Source: Canibacter sp052085365
Lineage (GTDB): Bacteria; Actinomycetota; Actinomycetes; Actinomycetales; Microbacteriaceae
NCBI GenBank assembly: GCA_052085365.1
Contig: JBQDFP010000001.1
Coordinates: 124,001 to 188,000, forward strand
Length of the DNA: 64,000 nucleotides
Reading direction: 5' to 3'
Shown here: positions 41,866 to 50,218 of the stretch, in pieces
Position numbering within the stretch: position 1 is the first letter of the stretch
Layout of the letters: each line of letters opens with the position of its first letter
Position numbers and translations under genes: made by a program
Notes under the pieces: generated by a model
What the model saw: the letters and a program-made list of their open reading frames with translations, nothing else
The model's database searches: none
What the model was told of the DNA's origin: nothing

Positions 41866-44535
41866 TTAAACCAGTGTACGGAGCACGTACTGCAGAATTC
41901 CACCGTTACGGTAGTAATCTGCTTCACCCGGTGTGTCGATACGAACCTTCGCATCGAACTCGGTGACTTTTCCATTTTCATGCGTAGCAGTCACGTGAAC
42001 CGTCTTAGGAGTATCACCCGAGTTTAGCTCAGTGATTCCGCTGATATCGAAGGTTTCAGTACCGTCGAGTTCGAGCGCATCAGCATTCTGACCTTCAGGG
42101 AACTGCAGAGGGAGCACGCCCATGCCGATCAGGTTTGAACGGTGAATTCGTTCAAAGCTATCGGCAATCACTGCACGGACTCCGAGCAAGCTCGTTCCCT
42201 TGGCAGCCCAGTCACGTGACGAGCCTGAGCCGTATTCCTTACCGCCAAGCACAACGAGCGGAATACCCTGCTCTTGGTAGTTCTGTGACGCATCGTAGAT
42301 GAATGCCTGCGGTCCACCCTCTTGCGTGAAGTCGCGAGTGTATCCGCCTTCAACGTCGTCCAAGAGTTGGTTGCGGAGTCGAATGTTAGCAAACGTTCCA
42401 CGGATCATAACCTCGTGGTTGCCACGACGTGAACCATAACTGTTGAAGTCTCGCCGTGAGATCCCATGCTCGAGCAAGTACTGGCCTGCAGGAGTGTCCG
42501 CCTTGATGTTACCGGCGGGGCTGATGTGGTCAGTGGTCACTGAGTCGCCAAGCTTCGCAAGTACTCGCGCGCCCTTCACATCCGTGACAGGTTCTGGCTC
42601 GGCCGGCATGCCATCGAAATACGGTGGTTTCCGAACATAGGTTGACTCGTCATCCCACTCGAAGATTTCACCTTCGGGAGTTTCGAGTGCACGCCAATTC
42701 TCGTCACCGTCGAAGACCTGACCGTATTTCGTTGTAAACATGTCAGAGTCAATAGAAGCGTCGATGATTTCTTGCACTTCGGTAGGCTCTGGCCAGATTT
42801 CACTCAGGTAAACCTCGTTGCCTTCCGAGTCTTTGCCAAGTGAATCGTTGTCGAAGTCAAAGTCCATAGAACCAGCGAGAGCATATGCAATAACCAGCGG
42901 TGGGCTCGCCAGGTAGTTCATCTTCACGTCGGGGTTAATACGACCCTCAAAGTTACGGTTACCCGACAGCACCGCGGTCACGGCGAGGTCATTCTCGTGC
43001 ACTGCTTCAGACACCTCGGTGTTAAGCGGGCCGGAGTTGCCAATGCAAGTAGTGCAGCCATAGCCAACCAAGTAAAAGCCGAGAGCTTCAAGTGACGGGC
43101 GTAGTCCTGACTTCTCGTAGTAGTCAGTGACAACCTTCGAACCGGGAGCCAGCGTCGTTTTCACCCAAGGCTTCGCCTGAAGGCCACGACGTTCCGCATT
43201 ACGTGCCAGAACACCCGCAGCAACCATAACGGACGGGTTTGACGTGTTGGTGCAGGAGGTGATGGAGGCGAGTGTTACTGCACCGTGGTCAATCTCGAAT
43301 TCCCGGCCCTGCGGATCTACAACCTGAGCGGGGTTTGAAGCATCCGCATAGTTCTGCAGATCTTTCTCAAACTGAGACTTCGCGTTTGTCAGCTCAATAC
43401 GGTCTTGCGGACGCTTAGGTCCGGCAATTGAAGCAACCACTGTCGAGAGATCAAGTTCAATGTATTCAGAGAACTTCGGTTCATTTGCTGGATCGTGCCA
43501 GAGGCCCTGAAGCTGTGAATATTCCTTCACCAGCGCGATCTGCTCTTCTGGACGACCGGTAAGTCGCATGTAGTCAAGCGTCACGTCATCGACAGGGAAC
43601 ATCGCTGCAGTTGAGCCAAATTCTGGGCTCATGTTTCCGATCGTTGCGCGGTTCGCGAGCGGTACCGAGCTCACACCTTCACCGTAGAACTCGACGAATT
43701 TGCCAACGACTCCGCGGTCACGGAGCATTTCGGTAATCGTGAGCACCACGTCGGTTGCGGTCACACCAGCGGGGATTTCACCCGAAAGCTTGAATCCAAC
43801 AACGGGAGGAATCAGCATCGATACTGACTGACCAAGCATCGCCGCTTCCGCCTCAATACCGCCGACGCCCCAACCAAGCACGCCGAGACCATTCACCATG
43901 GTGGTGTGTGAGTCAGTTCCCACACAGCTGTCCGGGTAGGCCTGCAACACGCCGTCTACTTCACGAGTGAAGGTGACGCGAGCCAGGTATTCAATGTTCA
44001 CCTGGTGCACAATGCCGGTCCCGGGAGGCACCACCTTAAAGTCTTGGAAGGCGCCCTGTCCCCAACGCAAGAACTGGTAACGTTCGCCATTTCGCTGATA
44101 TTCAATTTCGACGTTTTTACGGAAGGCATCTGGTTCACCGTATACGTCAGCGATCACTGAGTGGTCAATGACGAGCTCTGCTGGGGAAAGCGGGTTAATT
44201 TTATTAGGATCGCCACCAAGGTCAGCCATAGCTTCACGCATGGTCGCCAGGTCAACAACACAGGGAACGCCGGTGAAGTCCTGCATAATTACGCGCGCAG
44301 GAGTGAACTGGATTTCGGTGTCCGGCTCTGCGGACGGGTCCCAGTTGCTCAGTGCTTCAATGTGCTGCTTCGTAACATTCACGCCATCTTCGGTCCGGAG
44401 CAGATTCTCCAGAAGCACTTTCAGGCTGTACGGCAGACGATTCGTGTTTGGAACACGATCAAGCCGAAAAATCTCGTAGTCGGTGTCACCGACAGTAAGG
44501 GTATCTTTCGCCCCAAAACTATTGACCGCTGACAT
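41866..44535 (-). CDS. acnA: Aconitate hydratase
   Basis: 889 aa from ATG 44535 (GAAGGAGA upstream). Iron-sulfur cluster ligands are seen in ITSCTNTSNP and GYGCTTCIGNSGP. The swivel domain has GSGSSRDWAAKG. It isomerises citrate to isocitrate in the TCA cycle and, as AcnA/IRP type, can have an RNA-binding role when its cluster is lost. Monocistronic, with its own terminator. A hydrophilic insert of about 40 residues (GEIFEWDDESTYV) before the swivel is normal for actinobacterial forms. Confidence 0.96.
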   Translation of the reverse strand: MSAVNSFGAKDTLTVGDTDYEIFRLDRVPNTNRLPYSLKVLLENLLRTEDGVNVTKQHIEALSNWDPSAEPDTEIQFTPARVIMQDFTGVPCVVDLATMREAMADLGGDPNKINPLSPAELVIDHSVIADVYGEPDAFRKNVEIEYQRNGERYQFLRWGQGAFQDFKVVPPGTGIVHQVNIEYLARVTFTREVDGVLQAYPDSCVGTDSHTTMVNGLGVLGWGVGGIEAEAAMLGQSVSMLIPPVVGFKLSGEIPAGVTATDVVLTITEMLRDRGVVGKFVEFYGEGVSSVPLANRATIGNMSPEFGSTAAMFPVDDVTLDYMRLTGRPEEQIALVKEYSQLQGLWHDPANEPKFSEYIELDLSTVVASIAGPKRPQDRIELTNAKSQFEKDLQNYADASNPAQVVDPQGREFEIDHGAVTLASITSCTNTSNPSVMVAAGVLARNAERRGLQAKPWVKTTLAPGSKVVTDYYEKSGLRPSLEALGFYLVGYGCTTCIGNSGPLNTEVSEAVHENDLAVTAVLSGNRNFEGRINPDVKMNYLASPPLVIAYALAGSMDFDFDNDSLGKDSEGNEVYLSEIWPEPTEVQEIIDASIDSDMFTTKYGQVFDGDENWRALETPEGEIFEWDDESTYVRKPPYFDGMPAEPEPVTDVKGARVLAKLGDSVTTDHISPAGNIKADTPAGQYLLEHGISRRDFNSYGSRRGNHEVMIRGTFANIRLRNQLLDDVEGGYTRDFTQEGGPQAFIYDASQNYQEQGIPLVVLGGKEYGSGSSRDWAAKGTSLLGVRAVIADSFERIHRSNLIGMGVLPLQFPEGQNADALELDGTETFDISGITELNSGDTPKTVHVTATHENGKVTEFDAKVRIDTPGEADYYRNGGILQYVLRTLV

Positions 44536-44682
44536 TGATGTCTCCTTCGCTGTTGCGGTGCCGTGCATACAAGAGAACAAACTCTGGCCAAGCACGATTT
44601 ATCTTGACGTCAAGATAATTCTACACCACGTTGTTCAGGTCACCCACCATGCTACTCCCCCGAGATTCCGCGCGAAACTCGG

Positions 44683-45450
44683 TTATTCATCAGATGAGGA
44701 TAAGGGAGCCTTCCCTGCAGTGGCGAGGACACGCCAGGTTATGACGATCAACAGCGCATAGGGCGGGATTCCCATGGCGAGTCTCGCAATACCGAGCGCT
44801 TCAATTTCCCCGACCAGGTACAGCGGCCATTGCACTGCCAGCCGAAGCACGAACAACCCCAGCCACATCACAGTGAGCCAAAATGAGGCTCGACGGTACG
44901 CAGACCATTCCCGCCATTGCGTGAGATTACCTAAAATTGCACCACCAATAAGACCCACGACCGGCCAGCGCACGATGAGCGAGAGGGTAATACCGACGAT
45001 CCATACCGCATTAATAATGAGTCCTGGCGCGTAATAGTCGCGGCCATCTCCGGTAATGAGCGTGGCTGCGGCGCAGACCGCCACCGCGAACAGTCCAGTC
45101 AATGCTGGCATCACTTTTTCGTGCCTCGCTAGCCGAACCACAAGCAACGCTACCGCGACCACCACCGGCGCGATGAGCGCCGTGAGCGCATCTTGGGTGA
45201 AAGCAAACCACAGCAGGAACAGCAATCCGGGCAATATAGATTCGATCATCCCTCGAACGCCGCCCAGCGCTTCCAACACGCCTTCCTTCGACACAGTCTC
45301 ACCGTGCAAGGCTTCACCGATCACATGGCCCATGCCAGCACTCTTACGACTGAATCTTTCATCTACAGCCTGAGAATCGTCCAGTCTAGATTCAGCAACG
45401 GCTACCTCTTCAGGCTCCTCGGAGCGCGACTGTTGACGGTCATCGTTCAT
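44683..45450 (-). CDS. DUF3159 family membrane protein
   Basis: 255 aa. An acidic, soluble N-terminus of about 45 residues is followed by EALGGVRGMIESILPGLLF, the family start, and five to six membrane segments with GLIINAVWIVGITLSLIVR and LTVMWLGLFVLRLAVQWPLY. Function unknown, but the family is widespread in Actinobacteria and sits next to DUF3710 and dut, as here (6-nt gap after DUF3710). Confidence 0.88.
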   Translation of the reverse strand: MNDDRQQSRSEEPEEVAVAESRLDDSQAVDERFSRKSAGMGHVIGEALHGETVSKEGVLEALGGVRGMIESILPGLLFLLWFAFTQDALTALIAPVVVAVALLVVRLARHEKVMPALTGLFAVAVCAAATLITGDGRDYYAPGLIINAVWIVGITLSLIVRWPVVGLIGGAILGNLTQWREWSAYRRASFWLTVMWLGLFVLRLAVQWPLYLVGEIEALGIARLAMGIPPYALLIVITWRVLATAGKAPLSSSDE

Positions 45451-45456
45451 TTGAAA

Positions 45457-46128
45457 CTAAGAATCTTGCGAGGTCTGTTGCGCTTCAGACTGCTGTTGGG
45501 CTGCCTGTTGCAAGCCTGCTGGAACTTTAAGTTGGAGAAGTTCACTCGGAGGCATCGGCGCATCGCCACGAACTACAACGATTTCGCGAAAAACAGATTC
45601 GACGCCTTCGCCTTCTGCGCCACCCTGGGCGGCAGCACCAATTATGACGCCCCGAAGCGTCCATCGAGGCCCATCAACACCGACGAACCTTACAGCCTGC
45701 GCCTGCTTACCCTGCGGAGGAATGACGAAAAGCTCAGGCCCTAGTGGTCCTTCTCGCTCTGTGACCTGCGCCTTTTGTGACGTCAGGTTCTGCACCAGTT
45801 GAGCTCGCAAAACGTTCCAGAGACCAGTCGACTTTGGCGCTGAGAAACCCTGGACTTGCAGGGTCGACCCTTGATAGTCGAGCGAAATCGCCACGATGCG
45901 TTTCGTTTTCTCGTCTACATCGAGTCGCACCTTCAATCCTTCACGCGGCGCAATCTTGATCCCACCCATATCAATATATGGACGCATTGAAGGAACCTCT
46001 GAGGCGTCGTACGGGCCGTTATCAGCACGATCGGCAGGCGCAACTTTCGTCTCGTCAACGTCAGCCGCATCGGTTTGCAGCTCGCTCTTTTCGATCTCCT
46101 CAGACGATTTCTTATCCTCTTCGCTCAT
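45457..46128 (-). CDS. DUF3710 family protein
   Basis: 223 aa from ATG 46128 with GAGGATCG upstream. An acidic N-terminus (EEDKKSSEEIEKSE) precedes the conserved DUF3710 core: NGPYDASEVPSMRPYIDMGG, SAPKSTGLWNVLRAQL, and GPLGPELFVI. Gln-rich tail. Function unknown; conserved between dut and DUF3159 in Actinobacteria. Confidence 0.9.
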   Translation of the reverse strand: MSEEDKKSSEEIEKSELQTDAADVDETKVAPADRADNGPYDASEVPSMRPYIDMGGIKIAPREGLKVRLDVDEKTKRIVAISLDYQGSTLQVQGFSAPKSTGLWNVLRAQLVQNLTSQKAQVTEREGPLGPELFVIPPQGKQAQAVRFVGVDGPRWTLRGVIIGAAAQGGAEGEGVESVFREIVVVRGDAPMPPSELLQLKVPAGLQQAAQQQSEAQQTSQDS

Positions 46129-46215
46129 CGATCCTCACATCCGTAACGATTGTGGCACGACCGCCCGCACTCGATAACGCAGTCGGGTCGCGCAATAAAT
46201 GTCCTGTTGCTAGTT

Positions 46216-46674
46216 CTACTCGCGTTCGCTGGGAAGCGCGTGAGCTACACCGGTCGATCCAAAACCGCCAGCGCCCCTGATACTTTCACTCAGTTCTGCA
46301 GTTTGCACAAAGTTCACCTGAGACACCGGCATGATGATCAGCTGCGCAATACGATCACCCGGGGCGATCTCAAATGATGTGTCAACGTCGTGGTTTATCA
46401 ACGGAACTTTTACTTCCCCGCGATACCCAGCATCGATCGTTCCGGGTGAATTCAGTACCGTGACACCGTGTTTAACAGCGAGCCCACTACGAGGCACCAC
46501 AAAAGCTGCATATCCTTCTGGCAATGCGAGTCTGATCCCAGTACCCACAAGCGCTCGCTCACCGGGCGCAAGCGTCAACTGTTCAGTGCTTCTAATATCA
46601 GCACCGGCGTCTCCCGGATGAGCGTAGCCAGGAACTTTCTCGGCCTGGATCGGAATATCAATTCGTTCAGTCAC
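46216..46674 (-). CDS. dut: dUTP diphosphatase
   Basis: 152 aa from GTG 46674, which has TACGCT ending 7 nt upstream and no Shine-Dalgarno sequence, so it is leaderless. A longer frame to 46746 would run through that promoter. Trimeric dUTPase motifs in order: HPGDAGADIRS (1), VPRSGLAVKHGVTVLNSPG (2-3), GDRIAQLIIMPV (4), and the Gly-rich arm GAGGFGSTG (5). It hydrolyses dUTP to dUMP, keeping uracil out of DNA. Divergent from the DUF3093 gene. Confidence 0.95.
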   Translation of the reverse strand: MTERIDIPIQAEKVPGYAHPGDAGADIRSTEQLTLAPGERALVGTGIRLALPEGYAAFVVPRSGLAVKHGVTVLNSPGTIDAGYRGEVKVPLINHDVDTSFEIAPGDRIAQLIIMPVSQVNFVQTAELSESIRGAGGFGSTGVAHALPSERE

Positions 46675-46758
46675 GAAAGATAGCGTACCCGACTTCACAT
46701 ACCTGCTTCTGCGACGTTCCTCAGGGATTTCACGCGCCACACCCATAGAATTGCAGCT

Positions 46759-47208
46759 GTGACTCAGAACTCCATCTTCCGCGAGCGGCTGTGGCCAACT
46801 ATTTGGCTCTACATTATCTTCCTGCTGCTCATTCCTGGCGTAATGCTCATGCTTATGCCGTTGAACGCAACACTCGGCGTTATTCTTGCGCCGGTGGTGT
46901 ACGCACTTATCGTTGGATTCATCACATTTTCGTGCCCAGTCGTAACGGTTACGGACGGAACATTGATTGCTGGAAATGCCTCAATTCCACTGAACGAGCT
47001 CGGAAACGTGGATCTTCTTGACCGGAATGAATTGACGCTCACGATTGGCCCTCGCGCTGACGCTCGCGCTTTCCTCCTCATTCGAGGTTGGATTCATACC
47101 GCGGTCAAAATCGAGAACAATGACCCGCAAGATCCCGCACCATATTGGGTCATCACCACTCGACGTCCGAAAGAACTCCAGGCAGCTATTACGCGTTCAC
47201 AAAACTAA
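46759..47208 (+). CDS. DUF3093 family membrane protein
   Basis: 149 aa from GTG 46759, with TAGAAT ending 7 nt upstream (leaderless type). Two membrane helices near the N-terminus (TIWLYIIFLLLIPGVMLML and LGVILAPVVYALIVGFITF) are followed by a small domain with the conserved RADARAFLLIRGWIHTAVKI and DPAPYWVITTRRPKEL. Function unknown. Paired with dut and DUF4193 in many Actinobacteria. Confidence 0.88.
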   Translation: MTQNSIFRERLWPTIWLYIIFLLLIPGVMLMLMPLNATLGVILAPVVYALIVGFITFSCPVVTVTDGTLIAGNASIPLNELGNVDLLDRNELTLTIGPRADARAFLLIRGWIHTAVKIENNDPQDPAPYWVITTRRPKELQAAITRSQN

Positions 47209-47223
47209 TGCGCATCTGAAATG

Positions 47224-47256
47224 AAAATCCCGGCGGGCAATAGCCGCCGGGATTTT
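47224..47256. terminator. Bidirectional terminator between DUF3093 and DUF4193 genes
   Basis: A perfect 13-bp stem AAAATCCCGGCGG (arms 47224-47236 and 47244-47256) with A-run on one side and T-run on the other, so it can serve both convergent genes. Confidence 0.9.
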
Positions 47257-47305
47257 CGATATCTTCAGCCTTACACGAAGGACTTGCAGACTGTAGGAAC
47301 GCGCC

Positions 47306-47599
47306 TTATGCCGAGCACTCGCGACACACTGGCCCAATGTCTGTCTGGTGATCGAGCTGAGAGCGGTGACGCACAAGGAAACAATTTACACATGTAAATT
47401 CATCATCTTGCTGTGGGAGTACGACAACGTCCAGGTCAACATTTGAGAGGTCGGCACCCGCGAGATCAAAACTCGGGTTGTCGGCATCTTCAGCGTCAAT
47501 CGATGACGAATTTTTGTCGGGTACTCGTTCCTTGAGAGCCTCGATGGAGTCAGTCTCATCTTCTGCAGACTTCCTCGGAGCGTCGTAATCCGTTGCCAA
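47306..47599 (-). CDS. DUF4193 family protein (small zinc-ribbon-like)
   Basis: 97 aa from a TTG at 47599 with GAGGAGA upstream. The family begins M-ATDYDAPRK, which fits this start exactly. Conserved parts: EDADNPSFDLAGADLSNVDL, DEFTCVNCFLVRHRSQLD and GPVCRECSA, giving two CxxC pairs for one metal. Function unknown. The family is nearly universal in Actinobacteria, usually close to dut and sepH. Confidence 0.9.
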   Translation of the reverse strand: MATDYDAPRKSAEDETDSIEALKERVPDKNSSSIDAEDADNPSFDLAGADLSNVDLDVVVLPQQDDEFTCVNCFLVRHRSQLDHQTDIGPVCRECSA

Positions 47600-47792
47600 A
47601 ATATATCTCCTCAATGGAAGGGGGAATAAATCCTATAATCGCGGCATATTCTGCCCCACCATTCCTGAGAATGCAACTCGGACTTTCTTACAGCGAATTT
47701 ATTGAGAGATTTCATGTTTCGCCGCGTCAATGCAAACAAGAAATGCGCAAGCATGACAAGCTAGGGCGCGAACCCTGCGAGAGGAAGAGGCA

Positions 47793-49007
47793 ATGGAAGA
47801 ACTTCGCCTGGAGCGCCGTGATGACGACCGTGTCATAGTGTCCAACAGCGCCGGAAACGAATTCGCAATCACTGCGGATGAAACGTTGCTTGCTGAAGTA
47901 CGCAGCGCTGTCCGTTCGAGTCGAGGGGTGAAAGGCGTGAACCCCGCGGAGATCCAGCGGCTCATTCGCGAGGGCAAAACTCGAGATGAAGTTGCCGAGC
48001 TCACCGGAGCAGAAGACGCCGACATCGAACGATATGAGGGCCCCGTCCTTGCGGAGCGCGGTTTTATTCTGAACCAAGCACAGTCGGTTCCTGTGCGCAC
48101 CGACAGTAAAACTGAAGAGGAAGATCTTCAGAAATTTGGCGATGTCATTGTCGAACGACTCATCGGGATCAACGCAAAACATATCGACTGGTCCGCGTGG
48201 AGAGACAGTGACATCGGTTGGATGGTTGCGCTGGAATTTCGTTCTTACGATGTTGATCATCGCGCTGTGTGGTCGTTCGACCACCGTAAGCGCCTCCTCT
48301 CACCGATTAACGCAGACGCTGTCACACTCTCAAAACAGAACGACCCCGGTGACCGTCTTATTCCGAAACTTCGAGCCGTAGATAAAACGCCCGAACCAGC
48401 GGATGAAATCGAATTGCCGATCATTGAAGTGCCGGACGAAGAAGAGCCTCAGCAGACTCACGTCAGCGAAGAGGAATATCTTCGGCGCCAAAATATTGAT
48501 CATCTCGCAGTAACCACTACGTCCGATACTCCACGAGATCTTGGTGAAACTCAGGATCTTCTTGAGGAGCTGCGCCGGCGGCGAGGCGAACGAGAGCAGC
48601 AGCCAAGCTCAAGCTCAAGCTCGAACACGAACGCGCTCTTCTCAGCGCCCGGTGTGTCTGGTGGTAACTTTCAGGACGAAGACCAACGGCTTTCATTTGC
48701 AGAAGACGAAAGCGAACCACAACAGCCTGCTGCCGAAAGCGAACGTCGTCCGTTCGACGCGGCGCGAAAAGCCGACGAACCAGAACTGTTTTCGGACGAC
48801 GCTGGCAGCGAGTCAGTGCGTGAGCGTGCTGAACAGCGTCGCTCGGAACAAAATTCGGATTCGTACGGCGGGAATGGTCACACCGAGCAGACTGAAGAAG
48901 CGTCGCGAGCTAACGATGACGGAAAACGCAAGAAGCGCGGGCGGGCTGCAATCCCGAGCTGGGACGACATCTTGTTCGGTACACGAAGCGAAGACGACCC
49001 GGCCTAA
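47793..49007 (+). CDS. sepH: Septation protein SepH
   Basis: 404 aa from ATG 47793 (AGAGGAAGAGG upstream). The N-terminal DUF3071 domain reads EELRLERRDDDRVIVSNSAG and VNPAEIQRLIREGKTRDEVA, a helix-turn-helix-like region shown in SepH to bind FtsZ. A long acidic, low-complexity Ser/Glu/Gln region follows, and the C-terminus has RAAIPSWDDILFG, the conserved terminal motif. SepH stimulates FtsZ assembly in Streptomyces and mycobacteria. It overlaps the convergent phosphatase-family gene by 4 nt. Confidence 0.92.
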   Translation: MEELRLERRDDDRVIVSNSAGNEFAITADETLLAEVRSAVRSSRGVKGVNPAEIQRLIREGKTRDEVAELTGAEDADIERYEGPVLAERGFILNQAQSVPVRTDSKTEEEDLQKFGDVIVERLIGINAKHIDWSAWRDSDIGWMVALEFRSYDVDHRAVWSFDHRKRLLSPINADAVTLSKQNDPGDRLIPKLRAVDKTPEPADEIELPIIEVPDEEEPQQTHVSEEEYLRRQNIDHLAVTTTSDTPRDLGETQDLLEELRRRRGEREQQPSSSSSSNTNALFSAPGVSGGNFQDEDQRLSFAEDESEPQQPAAESERRPFDAARKADEPELFSDDAGSESVRERAEQRRSEQNSDSYGGNGHTEQTEEASRANDDGKRKKRGRAAIPSWDDILFGTRSEDDPA

Positions 49008-50182
49008 CTTCTTTCGGCTCGCTCGTTCAGACGCTCCCTAAACTCGCTGCTGTCGAACGTGCCTGCAACGATCAAGGGTACTCCCCGTTCGTCACGGTCA
49101 AAGCTTCCATGCTGTCCGATCATGTTCATCGATTGTGGATCATCATGACTGCTGTAATACGTCACATGGGTTTTTGCTGCAATCACCACGTCACCGAGCC
49201 TGGCCGCAACTTCTGGCGCTACGGGCCCAAATAGGCCAGATTCGATCCATTCTTTCCGTGTCCCGATCCACGCTCGTGCGCTTTCATGCTTCCGCAACCG
49301 GGCGACAACGTCAGATGCTGATCCACTATCTTCTAAAAAGATGTAGCGACATCTCGGTTCGCCGCCGATAGCTTGTACGCCAGAACTCGGAAGAATATTA
49401 TCGAGCAGAATCTGCTCAGACACATCAATATCGATCATTCCGTGATCTGCCGTGATAACGATGCCAGTATTGTCACGCGTTCGTTTCAAAAACTCAGCTA
49501 GTGCTTCATCAAATTGCTCAAGCCGTCTCGCCCAAAGTTCGCCCTGCCAACCTTTGGCATGCCCCGCACGATCCAGTTCATCGATGTAGAGGTAAACGAG
49601 TGTCGGTTCACCGTTAGAATATGCTGCCTGTACTACATCCTTGGCTCGCTCAAAACGATCAGCAATGGTCTGCGCGGGAAGATACTCGGCTCCGGTCAAA
49701 ATTGCTCGTGTCAAGCCACTGTGTTGATGTGCAGGTCGTGCAATCGCTACGGTGTGAACCCCTTTCGCACGCGCACGAGTAAATTCAGTTTCTGCGCGTT
49801 GCCACCCTCGAACATCAATGATTTCATCCCAGTCGCTGAGTGTTGTGGTGAGCGAGCCTGTGTCAGGATTCAGGATTCGATAGCCAATGAGGCCGTGTTC
49901 ACCGGGCAGTGCCCCGGTCGTGATTGTCGTGAGCGCTGCCCCCGTCGTGGACGGCGCAACGGTTTCTATTCGTTCACGAGTCAACCGTCGTATCGCTGGC
50001 GTGTGAGCCAGTCGCTCATTCAAATTCATCCAGCCTAGGCCGTCCACGACAATCACCACCCCTACATGAGTTTGAGGCTGGTCTTCTTGAGCATGGATCG
50101 CGGCTGAGTCGGCAAGAAAATCGCTCACGGTTGGAACGATTGCGGCAAGCCTCCGCCCACTGTCGGTGGTCATCGGTAGCAT
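49004..50182 (-). CDS. Alkaline phosphatase superfamily protein (nucleotide pyrophosphatase/phosphodiesterase-like)
   Basis: 392 aa from ATG 50182. Metal motifs: VVIVVDGLGWMNL (first Asp), STTGAALTTITTGALPGEHG (nucleophile Thr and GE/DHG box), YLYIDELDRAGHAKGW (Asp/His), VITADHGMIDI (Asp-His) and GQHGSFD (last His). No signal peptide is visible. Substrate unknown. TACGAT lies 7 nt upstream of the ATG with no Shine-Dalgarno sequence. The gene is commonly next to sepH in Microbacteriaceae, and it shares a 36-nt promoter region with the divergent parC. Confidence 0.87.
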   Translation of the reverse strand: MLPMTTDSGRRLAAIVPTVSDFLADSAAIHAQEDQPQTHVGVVIVVDGLGWMNLNERLAHTPAIRRLTRERIETVAPSTTGAALTTITTGALPGEHGLIGYRILNPDTGSLTTTLSDWDEIIDVRGWQRAETEFTRARAKGVHTVAIARPAHQHSGLTRAILTGAEYLPAQTIADRFERAKDVVQAAYSNGEPTLVYLYIDELDRAGHAKGWQGELWARRLEQFDEALAEFLKRTRDNTGIVITADHGMIDIDVSEQILLDNILPSSGVQAIGGEPRCRYIFLEDSGSASDVVARLRKHESARAWIGTRKEWIESGLFGPVAPEVAARLGDVVIAAKTHVTYYSSHDDPQSMNMIGQHGSFDRDERGVPLIVAGTFDSSEFRERLNERAERS

Positions 50183-50218
50183 ACGAAATATCGTACTGTT
50201 TCCTGGCCGGAAGGTGTT